DNA from: FEN-1139 sp038207155
GTDB taxonomy: Bacteria; Myxococcota_A; Polyangia; Polyangiales; Polyangiaceae
DNA: 64,000 nucleotides
Assembly: GCA_038207155.1 (NCBI GenBank)
Contig: JBBRAB010000020.1
Span: 12,821-76,820 of the forward strand
Direction of reading: 5' to 3'
Made by a program: the position numbers and the translations under genes. Below are positions 15,982 through 24,790 of this stretch, one piece after another. Position 1 is the first letter of the stretch; every line of letters begins with the position of its first letter. Under the pieces are notes generated by a model. It saw only the letters and a program-made list of their open reading frames with translations. It did no database searches and was not told the DNA's origin.

Positions 15982-16683
15982 CTACGGAACGCGACCGTAG
16001 CCGTCGGTCTGGCTGAGTTCGGTATGGCAGTCGCCGTACACTTCAAACTGAAACCGCGTACTCGGAACGCTCACACGCCAGGCTGGACCGACGCGCGACC
16101 GATAGTACTCAAATCGAAGCGCGCGATCAGTCGGCGCTGCGCGCAGCAGAGCCTCATTCCAGAGCTCGCGCGGACCGCACACCGGATCGGGCAATGGCTC
16201 GACCATCGCCTTGGCACAGTGGGTGTACGGGCGATCTGGCTCGGCCACCAATCCCTCGTACCGAAGCCGCACCACCTGCAGCCCGCAGAACGAACTGCGG
16301 CGAAGTTGGTCGCCGTCGAGCCTCGGCTGCGGACCCATACCGGACATGCTCTGAAATACGTAGCGCGCGCCAGCATTGGCTTGCCCCGGTGCAAAGAGTC
16401 CATCTCGGCCCACGGCATCAAGTACCAGGCCGCGCAGCTCAGGGCGACGCGACAGCCTGCGCACGGCCGCGATACTCCGAACTGGATCGACCTGCGACGG
16501 CCAGCCCTGGAGGCCAGCAGTCGTTGGCGGAGGCGGCGGCCCTGAATACTCGGGCTCAGTCAAATGGCGCGAGAACCGCGACAGCCCGAGCGACAACACG
16601 AACACCACGCCGAGCAGCCAGGCGCCCCGAAGAAAATCCGGAGTCCGCCAGGGTCGCTCAGCGCCGGCGATTGAAATCCACAT
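15982..16683 (-). CDS. Uncharacterised membrane-anchored protein
   Basis: 233 residues. One transmembrane helix near the N-terminus (about 20-37, AWLLGVVFVLSLGLSRF), then a proline-rich linker (GPPPPPTTAG) and a soluble domain of about 180 residues with three to four cysteines (CGLQVVRLRYEG, YTHCAKAM, PVCGPRELWNEALL, GDCHTELSQ) that could form disulfides outside the cytoplasm. The domain is not recognised. It is convergent with engB, with 31 bp between them, and stands alone on its strand. Confidence 0.65.
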   Translation of the reverse strand: MWISIAGAERPWRTPDFLRGAWLLGVVFVLSLGLSRFSRHLTEPEYSGPPPPPTTAGLQGWPSQVDPVRSIAAVRRLSRRPELRGLVLDAVGRDGLFAPGQANAGARYVFQSMSGMGPQPRLDGDQLRRSSFCGLQVVRLRYEGLVAEPDRPYTHCAKAMVEPLPDPVCGPRELWNEALLRAAPTDRALRFEYYRSRVGPAWRVSVPSTRFQFEVYGDCHTELSQTDGYGRVP

Positions 16684-16807
16684 GGACGCCGGCGGGCGTA
16701 GCTCAGGCCCAGGACAGTTGCCAGCCCGACACCCCGCCTCGACCTGCTTCAGCTCGTCTCGCTGTTGGGTGGAATCTCCCGAGAAGTCCTGAACCGAAAA
16801 AAGTCGT

Positions 16808-16836
16808 TTGCGAGACCGCCGGGCATGGGCTATTCA
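16808..16836 (+). promoter_or_regulatory. Probable promoter for tRNA-Val
   Basis: TTGCGA (16808-16813), 17-bp spacer, TATTCA (16831-16836). It lies about 48 bp upstream of the tRNA, a normal leader length. The rest of the 16684-17050 gap beyond the tRNA shows no coding frame. Confidence 0.5.
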
Positions 16837-16883
16837 CCCGTCGCGTCGGGGATGCCCCCGCGCAGTCCGGGGCTCTCCCCAAT

Positions 16884-16955
16884 GGGCGCATAACTCAGGG
16901 GTAGAGTGCGTTCTTCACACGGACGAAGCCGCAGGTTCAAGCCCTGCTGTGCCCA
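16884..16955 (+). tRNA. tRNA-Val (anticodon CAC)
   Basis: A complete cloverleaf folds by eye: 7-bp acceptor GGGCGCA/TGTGCCC with one G-T pair, 4-bp D stem ACTC/GAGT, anticodon stem CGTTC/GGACG with loop TTCACAC (anticodon CAC), variable AAGCC, T stem GCAGG/CCTGC with loop TTCAAGC. The discriminator base is A and no 3' CCA is encoded. Confidence 0.92.
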
Positions 16956-17050
16956 CCCAATGTCACGAGGTCGGACTAGTTTCGGCCTCGTGGCGTTTTG
17001 TCACCCGGAGATCTGTCGACATCGCTTCGATCGGGGCTAGCCTCGGGAGC

Positions 17051-17347
17051 GTGAGGGGTTCCTCGACGATTGTCAGCCTGGGTCTTGTTGCAGTCATGGG
17101 CTGCCAAGCAACCTTCGTTGGAACACGCGGCCCGCAGCAGTCGACCCAAGAGACGCGATACCTGCATCACTTTCTGTGGGGAACAGCCGGCCGCGATGAG
17201 GTTCGCATCAGCGAGCTCTGCGGCTCGAAATCGCTTCGCCGGATGCAGCTTGACTCGCCAGCCTTGAGCTGGTTGTTCGCGCTGACGTCCCTGGGGCTCT
17301 ACACCCCCCGACGTCTCACCGTCGAGTGCGTGGAGATGAGCCCCTGA
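17051..17347 (+). CDS. Bor-family lipoprotein (first of tandem pair)
   Basis: About 98 residues from a GTG, the first usable start after the tRNA. The N-terminus is a lipoprotein signal with lipobox VMGC (Cys18). The rest follows the Bor/Iss pattern: YLHHFLWGTAG, ISELCG, then a hydrophobic stretch and TSLGLYTPRRLTVEC, against HHFF...G...ICG...ITLGIYTP...VYC in phage lambda Bor. Bor is a small outer-membrane lipoprotein linked to serum resistance in E. coli; here the family occurs without phage genes. The stop overlaps the next start as TGATG, and that gene is a diverged paralogue. Confidence 0.75.
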   Translation: MRGSSTIVSLGLVAVMGCQATFVGTRGPQQSTQETRYLHHFLWGTAGRDEVRISELCGSKSLRRMQLDSPALSWLFALTSLGLYTPRRLTVECVEMSP

Positions 17348-17787
17348 TGCTGGCGCGAGCAGAGCGACGAGCCCTGGGTTGTCTGTCATTCGTGGCTACA
17401 GCCCTGTTCGCCCTCACGGGCTGCATGCGGACCACGTTGAGAACCGAGCACCCACCGGGGCTCAGTCCGCGCGATTGGGATCGCCGCTGGCACCACGCCA
17501 TGCTGCTGGGAGCGGTTGAAACCTCCCCCCCCGTCGATCTCGCAGCCATCTGCCCCAAGGGTTGGTCGGAGCTCGACTACAGCCTTGATCTGATGCAGAC
17601 GTGGATCGCGGTGCTAACGCTTGGCATTTACTACCCGAGCACGATCACCCTGGTCTGCGCGGCTCCAGCAGGACCCCCAACCACGGGCGCGTATTTGCCC
17701 GCGCCCGTGAGCTCGACCGGGCTAACCTATCCGCCGGACCTTCCGGCCCCGCCGGTCTCGCGTCTCAAGCACCCGGACTGGGATTGA
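17347..17787 (+). CDS. Bor-like lipoprotein (second of tandem pair)
   Basis: About 146 residues from the ATG at 17347, which overlaps the preceding stop. Signal with lipobox ALTGC (Cys26). The core reads RRWHHAMLLGAVE, AAICPKGWSELDY and AVLTLGIYYPSTITLVC, the same order of elements as the gene before it, so the two are tandem paralogues. It differs in a longer proline-rich tail (about residues 115-146). Likely anchored in the outer membrane; function unknown. Confidence 0.7.
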   Translation: MLARAERRALGCLSFVATALFALTGCMRTTLRTEHPPGLSPRDWDRRWHHAMLLGAVETSPPVDLAAICPKGWSELDYSLDLMQTWIAVLTLGIYYPSTITLVCAAPAGPPTTGAYLPAPVSSTGLTYPPDLPAPPVSRLKHPDWD

Positions 17788-17898
17788 GCCGGTTTCACCG
17801 TTTTTCGCCGCAGGGCGCGCGGCGTCATGAACGGCCAACAAGTACGGCGCGAGTGATTTAGGCCCCAAGCGCCCCGAACGGCTCTAAACTCGGCGCCC

Positions 17899-19560
17899 GT
17901 GACACGCTCGTTCGGTTCGCTTCTCACCCTTGCCCTGCTCGTTCCGTCGGTCGCTACCGCCGAGACGGCCGCGGCTTCGCCTGCCCGGACGACTCCCGTA
18001 GGCGGGCAGGCCACCTACCCGTCCATCAGTTCGCCGACGGCCAGCCCGTTTGCGTTCTGGCTCGCTGACCCGAGGCGAAGTCCCGAACCGGCCGAGCCCG
18101 AGCTGGTGCGCGTACGGATCCACGGCGAGTATCAAGCGCGCTACACGGAACTCTCGTCGCTGCCCCTGGAATCCTATGGGCTCGAGGGTGCGGGCCCCAC
18201 GCTCGGACAAGCGCGCCGCGCTCAACAGTGGCTGCGCCTGACGCCGAGTGTCTCGTACCGTCGCAACCTGACGCTGACGATGCAGGCGGATGTCCCGACG
18301 GGCATGCTGGTTGGCCATGAGAATCGCGGTGTGTACCCGGATCCTCAGCCGCTCTCCGATCGCATGCCGATGTCGTTTGCAGGTCGCTGGCTCTACGTCG
18401 ACATCGCGGCGGGGCCGGGACTCCTACGCATCGGGCAGCAACCGGCGCGCTGGGGCTCCGGACTGCTCGTCGCAGACGGCGACGAGCGTCAGATGTTCGG
18501 CGATGCGCGCGTCGGCACGATCGTCGAGCGCATCGCGTGGCAAGGTCGTCCGCTCGGGCGCACCAAACCACTGGAACTACTGGTCGCCTCCGACCTCGTG
18601 TTTTCCGACGGTCAGACGTCACTAGTGCGTGGCGACCGTGAGCTGAGAGCTAATCTCGGACTGTCGTACGTGAGCAAATCCGGGGATCGCCTCGGGCTGC
18701 TGTTGGTCGGAAAATCGCGAAAACCGCACCAGTCTGACCGCGTTGCGAGTGAGCTTGCCCCGAGTGAACGCACCGTCACCGTGGACCTAGCCGGACAGAC
18801 CCGGCTAGCAATTCCCGGCCACAGCACGGTACTGATTGCGGAAGGTGAAGCGGCCGTCGAACTCGGACGCAGCGAGCTCGACGGAGCCGTGGCGGGCAAT
18901 CCGGCGACCAACCGCGTGCAGCGATACGGGGCGCTCTCGCGCATCGGTTTGGTGACCTGGCGTAGCGACCCCAATCGCCGCGGCATCGGCAGCGCACTGC
19001 TTCTCGAATGGGGCTATGCATCAGGCGATGCGGCACCGAACGATGGCGTCGATCGTCAGTTCACCGCGCATCCCGGGCGCAGGATTGGCATTGTCCTGTT
19101 TGACGAGGTCCTGCGCTGGAAGTCAGCTCGCGCTTCGGCTGCAGAGTCTGAGCATTTTTCGGCCGCCGGACTTCCGAGCGATCCGCGGCGCACGGCTTCT
19201 GGTGGCGGAGTGACGAACGCCGTTTATCTGGGACCCCAACTCCTTCATCGACCCACGCCAGCTCTCGACCTTCGTCTCGGCATGCTGGTCGCTCAGGCTG
19301 CCAGCGACGTGGTAGATCGGGCGCGGCTTCGTCGCACCGGCGGCTACGTCAATTTTGACGGAGGCTCGCCAACGAGTCGCGATCTTGGGCTTGAGCTGGA
19401 CGCTGCAGTTGAGTACCGCATCTCGCTTGCCCCAGGCATCGGAACCTCGCTTGGTGCTGAAGGCGGAGTGCTGTTCCCCGGTCGTGCGTTGGCCAATTCG
19501 GCGGGCGAACCTCTGGGAACGCAGTCGCTCGCACGAGCGCGATTCGGCTTCTATTTCTGA
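17899..19560 (+). CDS. Outer-membrane beta-barrel protein
   Basis: 553 residues from a GTG. A signal peptide is present (SLLTLALLVPSVATA, cleaved near residue 21). The mature protein consists of many amphipathic strands, for example VRVRIHGEYQARYTEL, NLTLTMQADVPTG and LELDAAVEYRISLAPG, and ends ARARFGFYF with a terminal Phe, the classic barrel-assembly signal. The residues before it (GEPLGTQSLAR) look like a turn between strands. No substrate or family can be named. About 110 bp separate it from the upstream Bor-like pair, so it may have its own promoter; TAAACT at 17884-17889 is a possible -10. Confidence 0.75.
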   Translation: MTRSFGSLLTLALLVPSVATAETAAASPARTTPVGGQATYPSISSPTASPFAFWLADPRRSPEPAEPELVRVRIHGEYQARYTELSSLPLESYGLEGAGPTLGQARRAQQWLRLTPSVSYRRNLTLTMQADVPTGMLVGHENRGVYPDPQPLSDRMPMSFAGRWLYVDIAAGPGLLRIGQQPARWGSGLLVADGDERQMFGDARVGTIVERIAWQGRPLGRTKPLELLVASDLVFSDGQTSLVRGDRELRANLGLSYVSKSGDRLGLLLVGKSRKPHQSDRVASELAPSERTVTVDLAGQTRLAIPGHSTVLIAEGEAAVELGRSELDGAVAGNPATNRVQRYGALSRIGLVTWRSDPNRRGIGSALLLEWGYASGDAAPNDGVDRQFTAHPGRRIGIVLFDEVLRWKSARASAAESEHFSAAGLPSDPRRTASGGGVTNAVYLGPQLLHRPTPALDLRLGMLVAQAASDVVDRARLRRTGGYVNFDGGSPTSRDLGLELDAAVEYRISLAPGIGTSLGAEGGVLFPGRALANSAGEPLGTQSLARARFGFYF

Positions 19561-19638
19561 GTCTCACTGAACGCTTCGCTCGCTAACGGCGGCGAAATGG
19601 CCTTGTGCCGTTGCCCACTAGCGATGGCGCGCGATGCG

Positions 19639-22047
19639 CTAGTCTGGCTTTCGGACTCTGACAACCTTCAACGAACGCCGATACGCCTTGAAGCGTTCCA
19701 CAGCCAGCGAAGCTTCGGGTCCGTGCTCGAGCAGATCGTTTGCCTCGGCGGGGTCCTGGTCGAGGTCGTACACGCCGAGAGCGCGACCATTGCTTGCGAT
19801 AACCTTGAGTGGGCCGTCGATGTAGGCCTGCCGCTCCGCATTGAACGGACCCTCGGCCATGTCAATGAGCAGCGGGCGCGCCTGTGCGGTCAACCCGACT
19901 AGGTCCGGAACGAGCGACTGTCCACTCACGAAATCGACGCCTTCACCGCCAGGAGCGGGGGCCGCCATCAGATCGAGCAGCGTCGGGACGAGATCGATCA
20001 GACTTCGCCGAACCTTGACCTCTTGCGGCTTGAGTCCGGGCACATAGACCACTAGGGGCACCCGCACCAGCGGCTCCCACAGCTCAAAGCCGTGACGGAT
20101 CATGTGATGCTCGCCGAAGGCTTCCCCATGGTCACTCGTTACGACGATCGCGGTGCGCTTGGCCATAGGGGATTTTTCGATGGCGTCGATGATGCGCCCA
20201 ATGGCGTGATCGACGTAGGCGACTTCACCCTCATAGCGACTGCGTGGCTCGTCTCCACGCTCGAACCCCGGATGAGGCACGTACTCGGCGTGAGGATCGG
20301 TGAAATGCGACCAGAGGTAGAAGCGCCCTGCGGTGTTTTCGGGTCGTGCCAGCTGCGCGATCAGCGCATCGGCCAGCGCAGCGCTGTTGGACGAGCGATC
20401 TCCCTCAGAATAGCCTGCGCTCGGGGAAGCCGATGAATCCACAACATCAAAGCCGCGGTGAAAGCCATAGCGCGACTGATAGAAGTACCAGTAGCCCTGC
20501 ACGCTGATGGTGCGGACTCCCGCCGAATGAAGCCGTTCTTGGACGAACAAGTCCTTCGAGAAGGCGTTAAAATGCGAGTAGTCGCGATTGGTCTCGCTCG
20601 AATGCTTGCCTATCAGAAACGGCCCGACGCTCTTGCCCGTGTAGGAGGCGGGTGAATAGGCCGCATCGAAGCGCACTCCGCGACTCGCGAGCCGAGCCAG
20701 GTTCGGCATGACATTCCGGGCTGTCCCGAGAAGCTCGGCTCGCACGGTGTCAATCGTCAAAAGTACCAGGTTGAGCTGCTTGGGCAGCGCGTCGCGAGCC
20801 TCCGCGACAGTCGCCTGGCCGCCGCCCCGTGCGGAGTCCGTCACGGCACGCGAATCGGCACCCGAGCAATCCTCATCGATGCCATTGCCCGGAAGGTCCT
20901 CGGCGCCTGGATTTCTCGCGGCCGCACCTTCATCGCAATCGCCCCCGCCAAAAGCCGCCGAAAACCCGTCCTGATCGCGATCCGTAACCCGCCGAGCCAG
21001 GCGCAGGCAAATGCGGGAAAGCGGTGCGTCGCGCTCAACGCCGAGCGCGACAGCGCGAGAGGCCAAGCCCCGTCCCGCCGAGCGCTGAGTCAGCGCGAGA
21101 GGCACCAGGGCCAAGGCGGCCACGATGGCTAGAGGGATCTTGCGCATGGCGGCACCGGCTCCGTAGGCGCAAAGCACCACCAGGCCGAGCAGCGCAGGCA
21201 CTCGCAGATCGAGTTCCGGACGCCGGAATACGCCGAGGACTCCCCAGAATCCAACGCCTGCGGTGGGTCCCAGTGCCACCAGCAAGGTAAACGCAAGCAG
21301 CCCTGCGGCTAGTCCGATGCCGCCCCACAGGACCGGAGATGGCGGTCGACTGCGAAGTCGTACCCCGACGTAGCGCGCAAGTCCGAGCACGAGGCTGCTC
21401 AGGACGAAGGTCAGTCCCACGGTCGCCAGCACCAAAGCAAATCCAATCACGCCTGCCGGGGCTTCATGCGACAGGAGCCTTAGGGCCGTGCGGGACTCCA
21501 CTAACAACCACAGAACGACAAGCAGAGGCGTCACTGCCAGTATTACCGAGAGCCGAGCCCGTCTGCGCGGGTCGAGCGGTGACAGCCAATTCGCGAGACT
21601 GCGGGGCGCTGGACTCGCGTCGGGATGGAGCAGCACGGAAGCAAAACCCGTGGCAGCGCCAAGCAGCACGCCAAGCGGAGCGCTCAGTCCAGCGCAAGCC
21701 AGCCAGGTCCGGAGCAGGTCTGCCGCCGGACTCGCGGAATGCACTTGGAAGGCTTCGTAGAGCGCCGCTGCGAGCGCCGCCAGCGCGCCTCCCGCGGCGC
21801 CGCGCAGAACGCGCCGCATCCCGCGAGAGCTGCGTGGACTGCTGGGCGTGAGTTCGGGTCCCACGATGGTGCGAGTAACCGGCTCAGGGGTAGCGGTTTC
21901 GACTTCCTTGACGGTCGCAACCAGCGCACTGACTCCCGTTGGCGTCAAACTGCCAGGCGGCACCTCGAGCGCACTGTCAGAGACGGGACTGTGACGCTCG
22001 CCGCCGAGCGGAGGAGGGTCGGGCGGAGATTCGGGCTGGTCGGACAT
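19639..22047 (-). CDS. Membrane sulfatase-fold (alkaline phosphatase superfamily) enzyme with MopE-type metal-binding motif
   Basis: 802 residues. About seven transmembrane helices (residues 82-320), then a Cys- and Asp-rich segment (357-399: DRDQDGFSAAFGGGDCDE, PGAEDLPGNGIDEDC) that fits the MopE-type putative metal-binding motif, then a sulfatase-fold domain (426-795) with LLTIDTVRAE, TSDHGEAFGEHH and the final YDLDQDPAEANDL. The position holding Cys or Ser (CxPxR) in true sulfatases reads SPASYTGKS, with Thr470 the likely nucleophile, as in LtaS-type phosphotransferases and phosphoethanolamine transferases. The catalytic domain should face the periplasm. So it is probably a phosphotransferase or phosphatase; the label sulfatase may mislead. 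Confidence 0.8.
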   Translation of the reverse strand: MSDQPESPPDPPPLGGERHSPVSDSALEVPPGSLTPTGVSALVATVKEVETATPEPVTRTIVGPELTPSSPRSSRGMRRVLRGAAGGALAALAAALYEAFQVHSASPAADLLRTWLACAGLSAPLGVLLGAATGFASVLLHPDASPAPRSLANWLSPLDPRRRARLSVILAVTPLLVVLWLLVESRTALRLLSHEAPAGVIGFALVLATVGLTFVLSSLVLGLARYVGVRLRSRPPSPVLWGGIGLAAGLLAFTLLVALGPTAGVGFWGVLGVFRRPELDLRVPALLGLVVLCAYGAGAAMRKIPLAIVAALALVPLALTQRSAGRGLASRAVALGVERDAPLSRICLRLARRVTDRDQDGFSAAFGGGDCDEGAAARNPGAEDLPGNGIDEDCSGADSRAVTDSARGGGQATVAEARDALPKQLNLVLLTIDTVRAELLGTARNVMPNLARLASRGVRFDAAYSPASYTGKSVGPFLIGKHSSETNRDYSHFNAFSKDLFVQERLHSAGVRTISVQGYWYFYQSRYGFHRGFDVVDSSASPSAGYSEGDRSSNSAALADALIAQLARPENTAGRFYLWSHFTDPHAEYVPHPGFERGDEPRSRYEGEVAYVDHAIGRIIDAIEKSPMAKRTAIVVTSDHGEAFGEHHMIRHGFELWEPLVRVPLVVYVPGLKPQEVKVRRSLIDLVPTLLDLMAAPAPGGEGVDFVSGQSLVPDLVGLTAQARPLLIDMAEGPFNAERQAYIDGPLKVIASNGRALGVYDLDQDPAEANDLLEHGPEASLAVERFKAYRRSLKVVRVRKPD

Positions 22048-22159
22048 GATGAGCTGTCAGAGGCATTGCCAACACGCCGCAGGGTAGAGGCAACGGGGGC
22101 TGCTGAGCGGTCTAAATCAGCGGCGGCGCCCCTGCAACTAGCCAATCCTCACGTCCCCA

Positions 22160-23188
22160 TCATTTCGGCCGCAATTCCCGCTTGGGTCGCCCCGGACGGT
22201 CCGCCAAAACCCCTGGTCCAACCTGCGCTCGCGTGGTCGGCGCGGGCCCCGCCAAGGGGTGAGCTGCGTCATAGACGCGGACAAGCTGGTCGAGCGTCAC
22301 ATGGGTGTACCGCTGCGTGGTCTGAAGACTGGAGTGACCCAGCATCTCCTGGATCACGCGCAGATCAGCGCCGGCCTCGAGCATGTGCGTCGCACAAGAG
22401 TGTCGCAGTGCATGGGGGTGAAGGTCGGCTCGCCCCGCCCCCTGACCACCCCAGCGGGACACCAACTGCTGAATCCAGCGCACCGACAGGCGGCGCCCGT
22501 AGCGGTTGAGCAGTAGCGCTTCCCGCTGCTCTGCGAGCTCAGTAACACTCGGAGCCGCCCGACGCGCCGCCAGGTATTCGTCGAGCGCCATTAGGGTCTT
22601 TGAACCGAGCGGAACGAGGCGCTCCTTTCGCCCCTTTCCGCGAACCCTCAGCTCGCCGCGCTCAAGATCGAAATCCGTCAGATTGGCCCCAGCCAGCTCA
22701 TTCACACGTAGCCCACTGCCATAGAGCAACTCAAGCGCCACGCGATCGCGCAGAGCTTCCCGCAGTTCTGGCTCATTGCCGGGAGCATCGACCACCGCCG
22801 CAGCCATTTCTTGGTTGAGGAACTGTGGAAGCGAGCGACGCAGTTTCGGACTCACCAGGAGCGTCGCGGGATTGTCACTGAGCCCCTCCCGCCGCTCAAG
22901 AAAACGGAAAAATCCGCGAATCGCTGAGACTTTCCGGGCCAGCGTGGTTGCCGTCGCGTCCTTGGCGACCTCGCCGAGGAAACGCCGAAGCGCGATACGA
23001 GTCACCTCCTCGGGTCGCAGCAGTTGTCCCGACTGGCGTCGAACCGAGGCCCCGAGCTGCGCAATGTCGCGACCATAGGCCTCGACGGTGTGCCCCGAGA
23101 GCCGTCGCTCGGCGGACAGGTGAGTGACGAAGCGCTCGCGCGCTTGTTCGAACGCGTCGTTTGGGAGCACCGTCGAGGACGCGGTCAT
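22160..23188 (-). CDS. Tyrosine recombinase XerC/XerD
   Basis: 342 residues. N-terminal SAM-like core-binding domain (about 10-105) and a catalytic domain with the full set: Arg161 (GSGLRVNEL), Lys185 (GKGRKERLVPLG), His259-x-x-Arg262 (HPHALRHS), His285 (LGHSS) and nucleophile Tyr294 (TTQRYTHV). The length, the GHTVEAYGRDI start and the ending around HPLA fit the chromosomal dimer-resolution recombinases XerC/XerD rather than phage integrases. Which of the two cannot be decided here. It follows a small membrane protein by 12 bp on the same strand. Confidence 0.9.
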   Translation of the reverse strand: MTASSTVLPNDAFEQARERFVTHLSAERRLSGHTVEAYGRDIAQLGASVRRQSGQLLRPEEVTRIALRRFLGEVAKDATATTLARKVSAIRGFFRFLERREGLSDNPATLLVSPKLRRSLPQFLNQEMAAAVVDAPGNEPELREALRDRVALELLYGSGLRVNELAGANLTDFDLERGELRVRGKGRKERLVPLGSKTLMALDEYLAARRAAPSVTELAEQREALLLNRYGRRLSVRWIQQLVSRWGGQGAGRADLHPHALRHSCATHMLEAGADLRVIQEMLGHSSLQTTQRYTHVTLDQLVRVYDAAHPLAGPAPTTRAQVGPGVLADRPGRPKRELRPK

Positions 23189-23200
23189 CTTTCTACTGTC

Positions 23201-23830
23201 TTAGCGAATCCAGCCGCCAATGGCCCAGAACAAGGCACCGGCAACCCCAAGTGCAGCTGCCCAGCGCCAGCTTCGAGCGACCTCCGGGGGCCTGCGACGC
23301 CCCCAAGCCAGGGCACTGGCGCCCAGCAGGAGCAGGGTCCCCAGACCCCAGCACAGTCGCCGAGTCTTACTCGGAACAGCCCCAACCGGTCCGCCCGGAA
23401 CCGGCGCACGAGGTCCGCGCAAACTGCTCGCTTCCGTCGAGGCAAGCGCTTTGAGTCGTTCCTCAGCGCGTCGCTGCCGCGGACTCGGCCCGCCCAGACG
23501 CCAGCCTTCGCTCTCAGCCGCGAGCAGCGCTCCCCACGCGAGCTGAGCGACCGCAACCTGGCCGGAACCTTCGGCGCCAGTCGCGATCGCCTCCAGGCGA
23601 CCTCGGGCCCGGCTCGGGATTTCGAGAAACGGAGCGTCGAACAAGGCGGCCTCACGCGCAAATCCCACGGCGGTGCGCAGATCGCCTTTGTCAAAAGCGA
23701 CGTCGCTGCGCGCCATCGACTGGTCACCAGCGCGCTTGATGTGAAGCACTAGTGCACCGGCGAGAGCGACGGCAACCATCAGTCCCCCTAGTCCGGTGAG
23801 GATTCTCGGCAGCGCAGAGCGCAGCTTCAT
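23201..23830 (-). CDS. Uncharacterised membrane protein, operon partner of ABC-2 permease
   Basis: 209 residues from the ATG at 23830, which overlaps the upstream permease stop as ATGA. One N-terminal transmembrane helix (about 9-30, ILTGLGGLMVAVALAGALVL), a soluble helical part with TPR-like character (about 35-140), and two C-terminal helices (LCWGLGTLLLLGASALAW and WAAALGVAGALFWAIGGW). No recognised domain. The coupling with the permease and the 12-bp gap to xer suggest one transcription unit of at least four genes with the kinase-like gene upstream. Confidence 0.65.
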   Translation of the reverse strand: MKLRSALPRILTGLGGLMVAVALAGALVLHIKRAGDQSMARSDVAFDKGDLRTAVGFAREAALFDAPFLEIPSRARGRLEAIATGAEGSGQVAVAQLAWGALLAAESEGWRLGGPSPRQRRAEERLKALASTEASSLRGPRAPVPGGPVGAVPSKTRRLCWGLGTLLLLGASALAWGRRRPPEVARSWRWAAALGVAGALFWAIGGWIR

Positions 23831-24759
23831 ACGAAGTCTCGTCGCCGAAAGAGCCATGATGCCAGAGCGAGTAGCGCCAAGGCCCAACCGAAGGCGTGCA
23901 GTCCGCAGCGCAGCACGTACGACGCCAGCGACTGCCCTAGGACCTCGCCGGTGAGCAGCGGCCGGGAAGGTACGTACAGCATCAGATTTGGAACGACGCG
24001 ACCAATCAAAGCGGCAAGCTGAGTTAACCCAGCCCCGAACACCCGCGGCGGCAGGTGGGCCAGACTATCGGCGCTGCGCCCCACCACGACCACGCCGACG
24101 GTGAACAGGGACGACAGGAAAGGCGACGAAAACGAGGCAAAAACCAGACCCACTGCCGTCACGATGCCGACCTCGAACAACGTCAGCAGCGCCGAGACGG
24201 ACAGCACTCGTCGGTCGTCAGGAGCCGTCGTTGCAAGCAGGTAGCCCAGGGCAAACATGCCGAGCGCCCAAGGGATTGGTAGCATCGTTCGCCAGGATTT
24301 TTTGGCCACGGCAGCCACCAGCGTAACGAGAGTGCCGAGCGCCCCCAGGAGCAACACGGTCATCCAGCTGCGGCCAGACTCGAGCGCCTCGGCCATCATC
24401 AACACGCCGGTGTCGGCGGCAATAAATACGGCCACGACAAGACAGGTCCCCAAGTACTTTCCCACCAGGTACTCCCAGCGCCGAATGGGTCGCGCCAGGA
24501 TCGGAAAGATCGTCTTGTGTTCCAGCTCGCGGTAAAGAGAAGTGCCCGAGATCACGACCGCCGTCACGAGCGCGTAAAACGAGACAGAGGCAGCCCCGAG
24601 ATCGCTAACGACCCGTAGCGTGTCGCGGAAGGCGTACGCACCGACCACCAAAGCGTAGCCCGCCGTCAAGAGCGCGAGCGCAAACAGTCCGTGCAGCAGG
24701 CGCGCGCGCACCGACTCTCGGTACTGATTGAGCGTTATCGCGAGAATTCGGCTGAGCAT
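23827..24759 (-). CDS. ABC-2 type transporter permease
   Basis: About 310 residues from the ATG at 24759; an earlier in-frame start at 24801 would overlap the upstream gene and adds no conserved sequence. Six hydrophobic segments are visible. The N-terminal LAITLNQYRESVRARLLHG followed by LYRELEHKTIFPILARPIRR is the ABC-2 permease pattern; these export lipids, polysaccharides or drugs. No ATPase gene is adjacent in the window, so its partner is elsewhere or it is an orphan. It overlaps the next membrane gene by ATGA. Confidence 0.8.
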   Translation of the reverse strand: MLSRILAITLNQYRESVRARLLHGLFALALLTAGYALVVGAYAFRDTLRVVSDLGAASVSFYALVTAVVISGTSLYRELEHKTIFPILARPIRRWEYLVGKYLGTCLVVAVFIAADTGVLMMAEALESGRSWMTVLLLGALGTLVTLVAAVAKKSWRTMLPIPWALGMFALGYLLATTAPDDRRVLSVSALLTLFEVGIVTAVGLVFASFSSPFLSSLFTVGVVVVGRSADSLAHLPPRVFGAGLTQLAALIGRVVPNLMLYVPSRPLLTGEVLGQSLASYVLRCGLHAFGWALALLALASWLFRRRDFV

Positions 24760-24790
24760 GGCGTGACCTGAGACATAGCGACAAACCTCG

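Noticed and set aside
17051..17787. Bor-type genes considered as prophage remnants
   Set aside because: No other phage genes within the window; the family also occurs in chromosomes.
22160..23188. Tyrosine recombinase considered as a mobile-element integrase
   Set aside because: Length and motifs fit XerC/XerD, and no att repeats, tRNA or cargo genes flank it.
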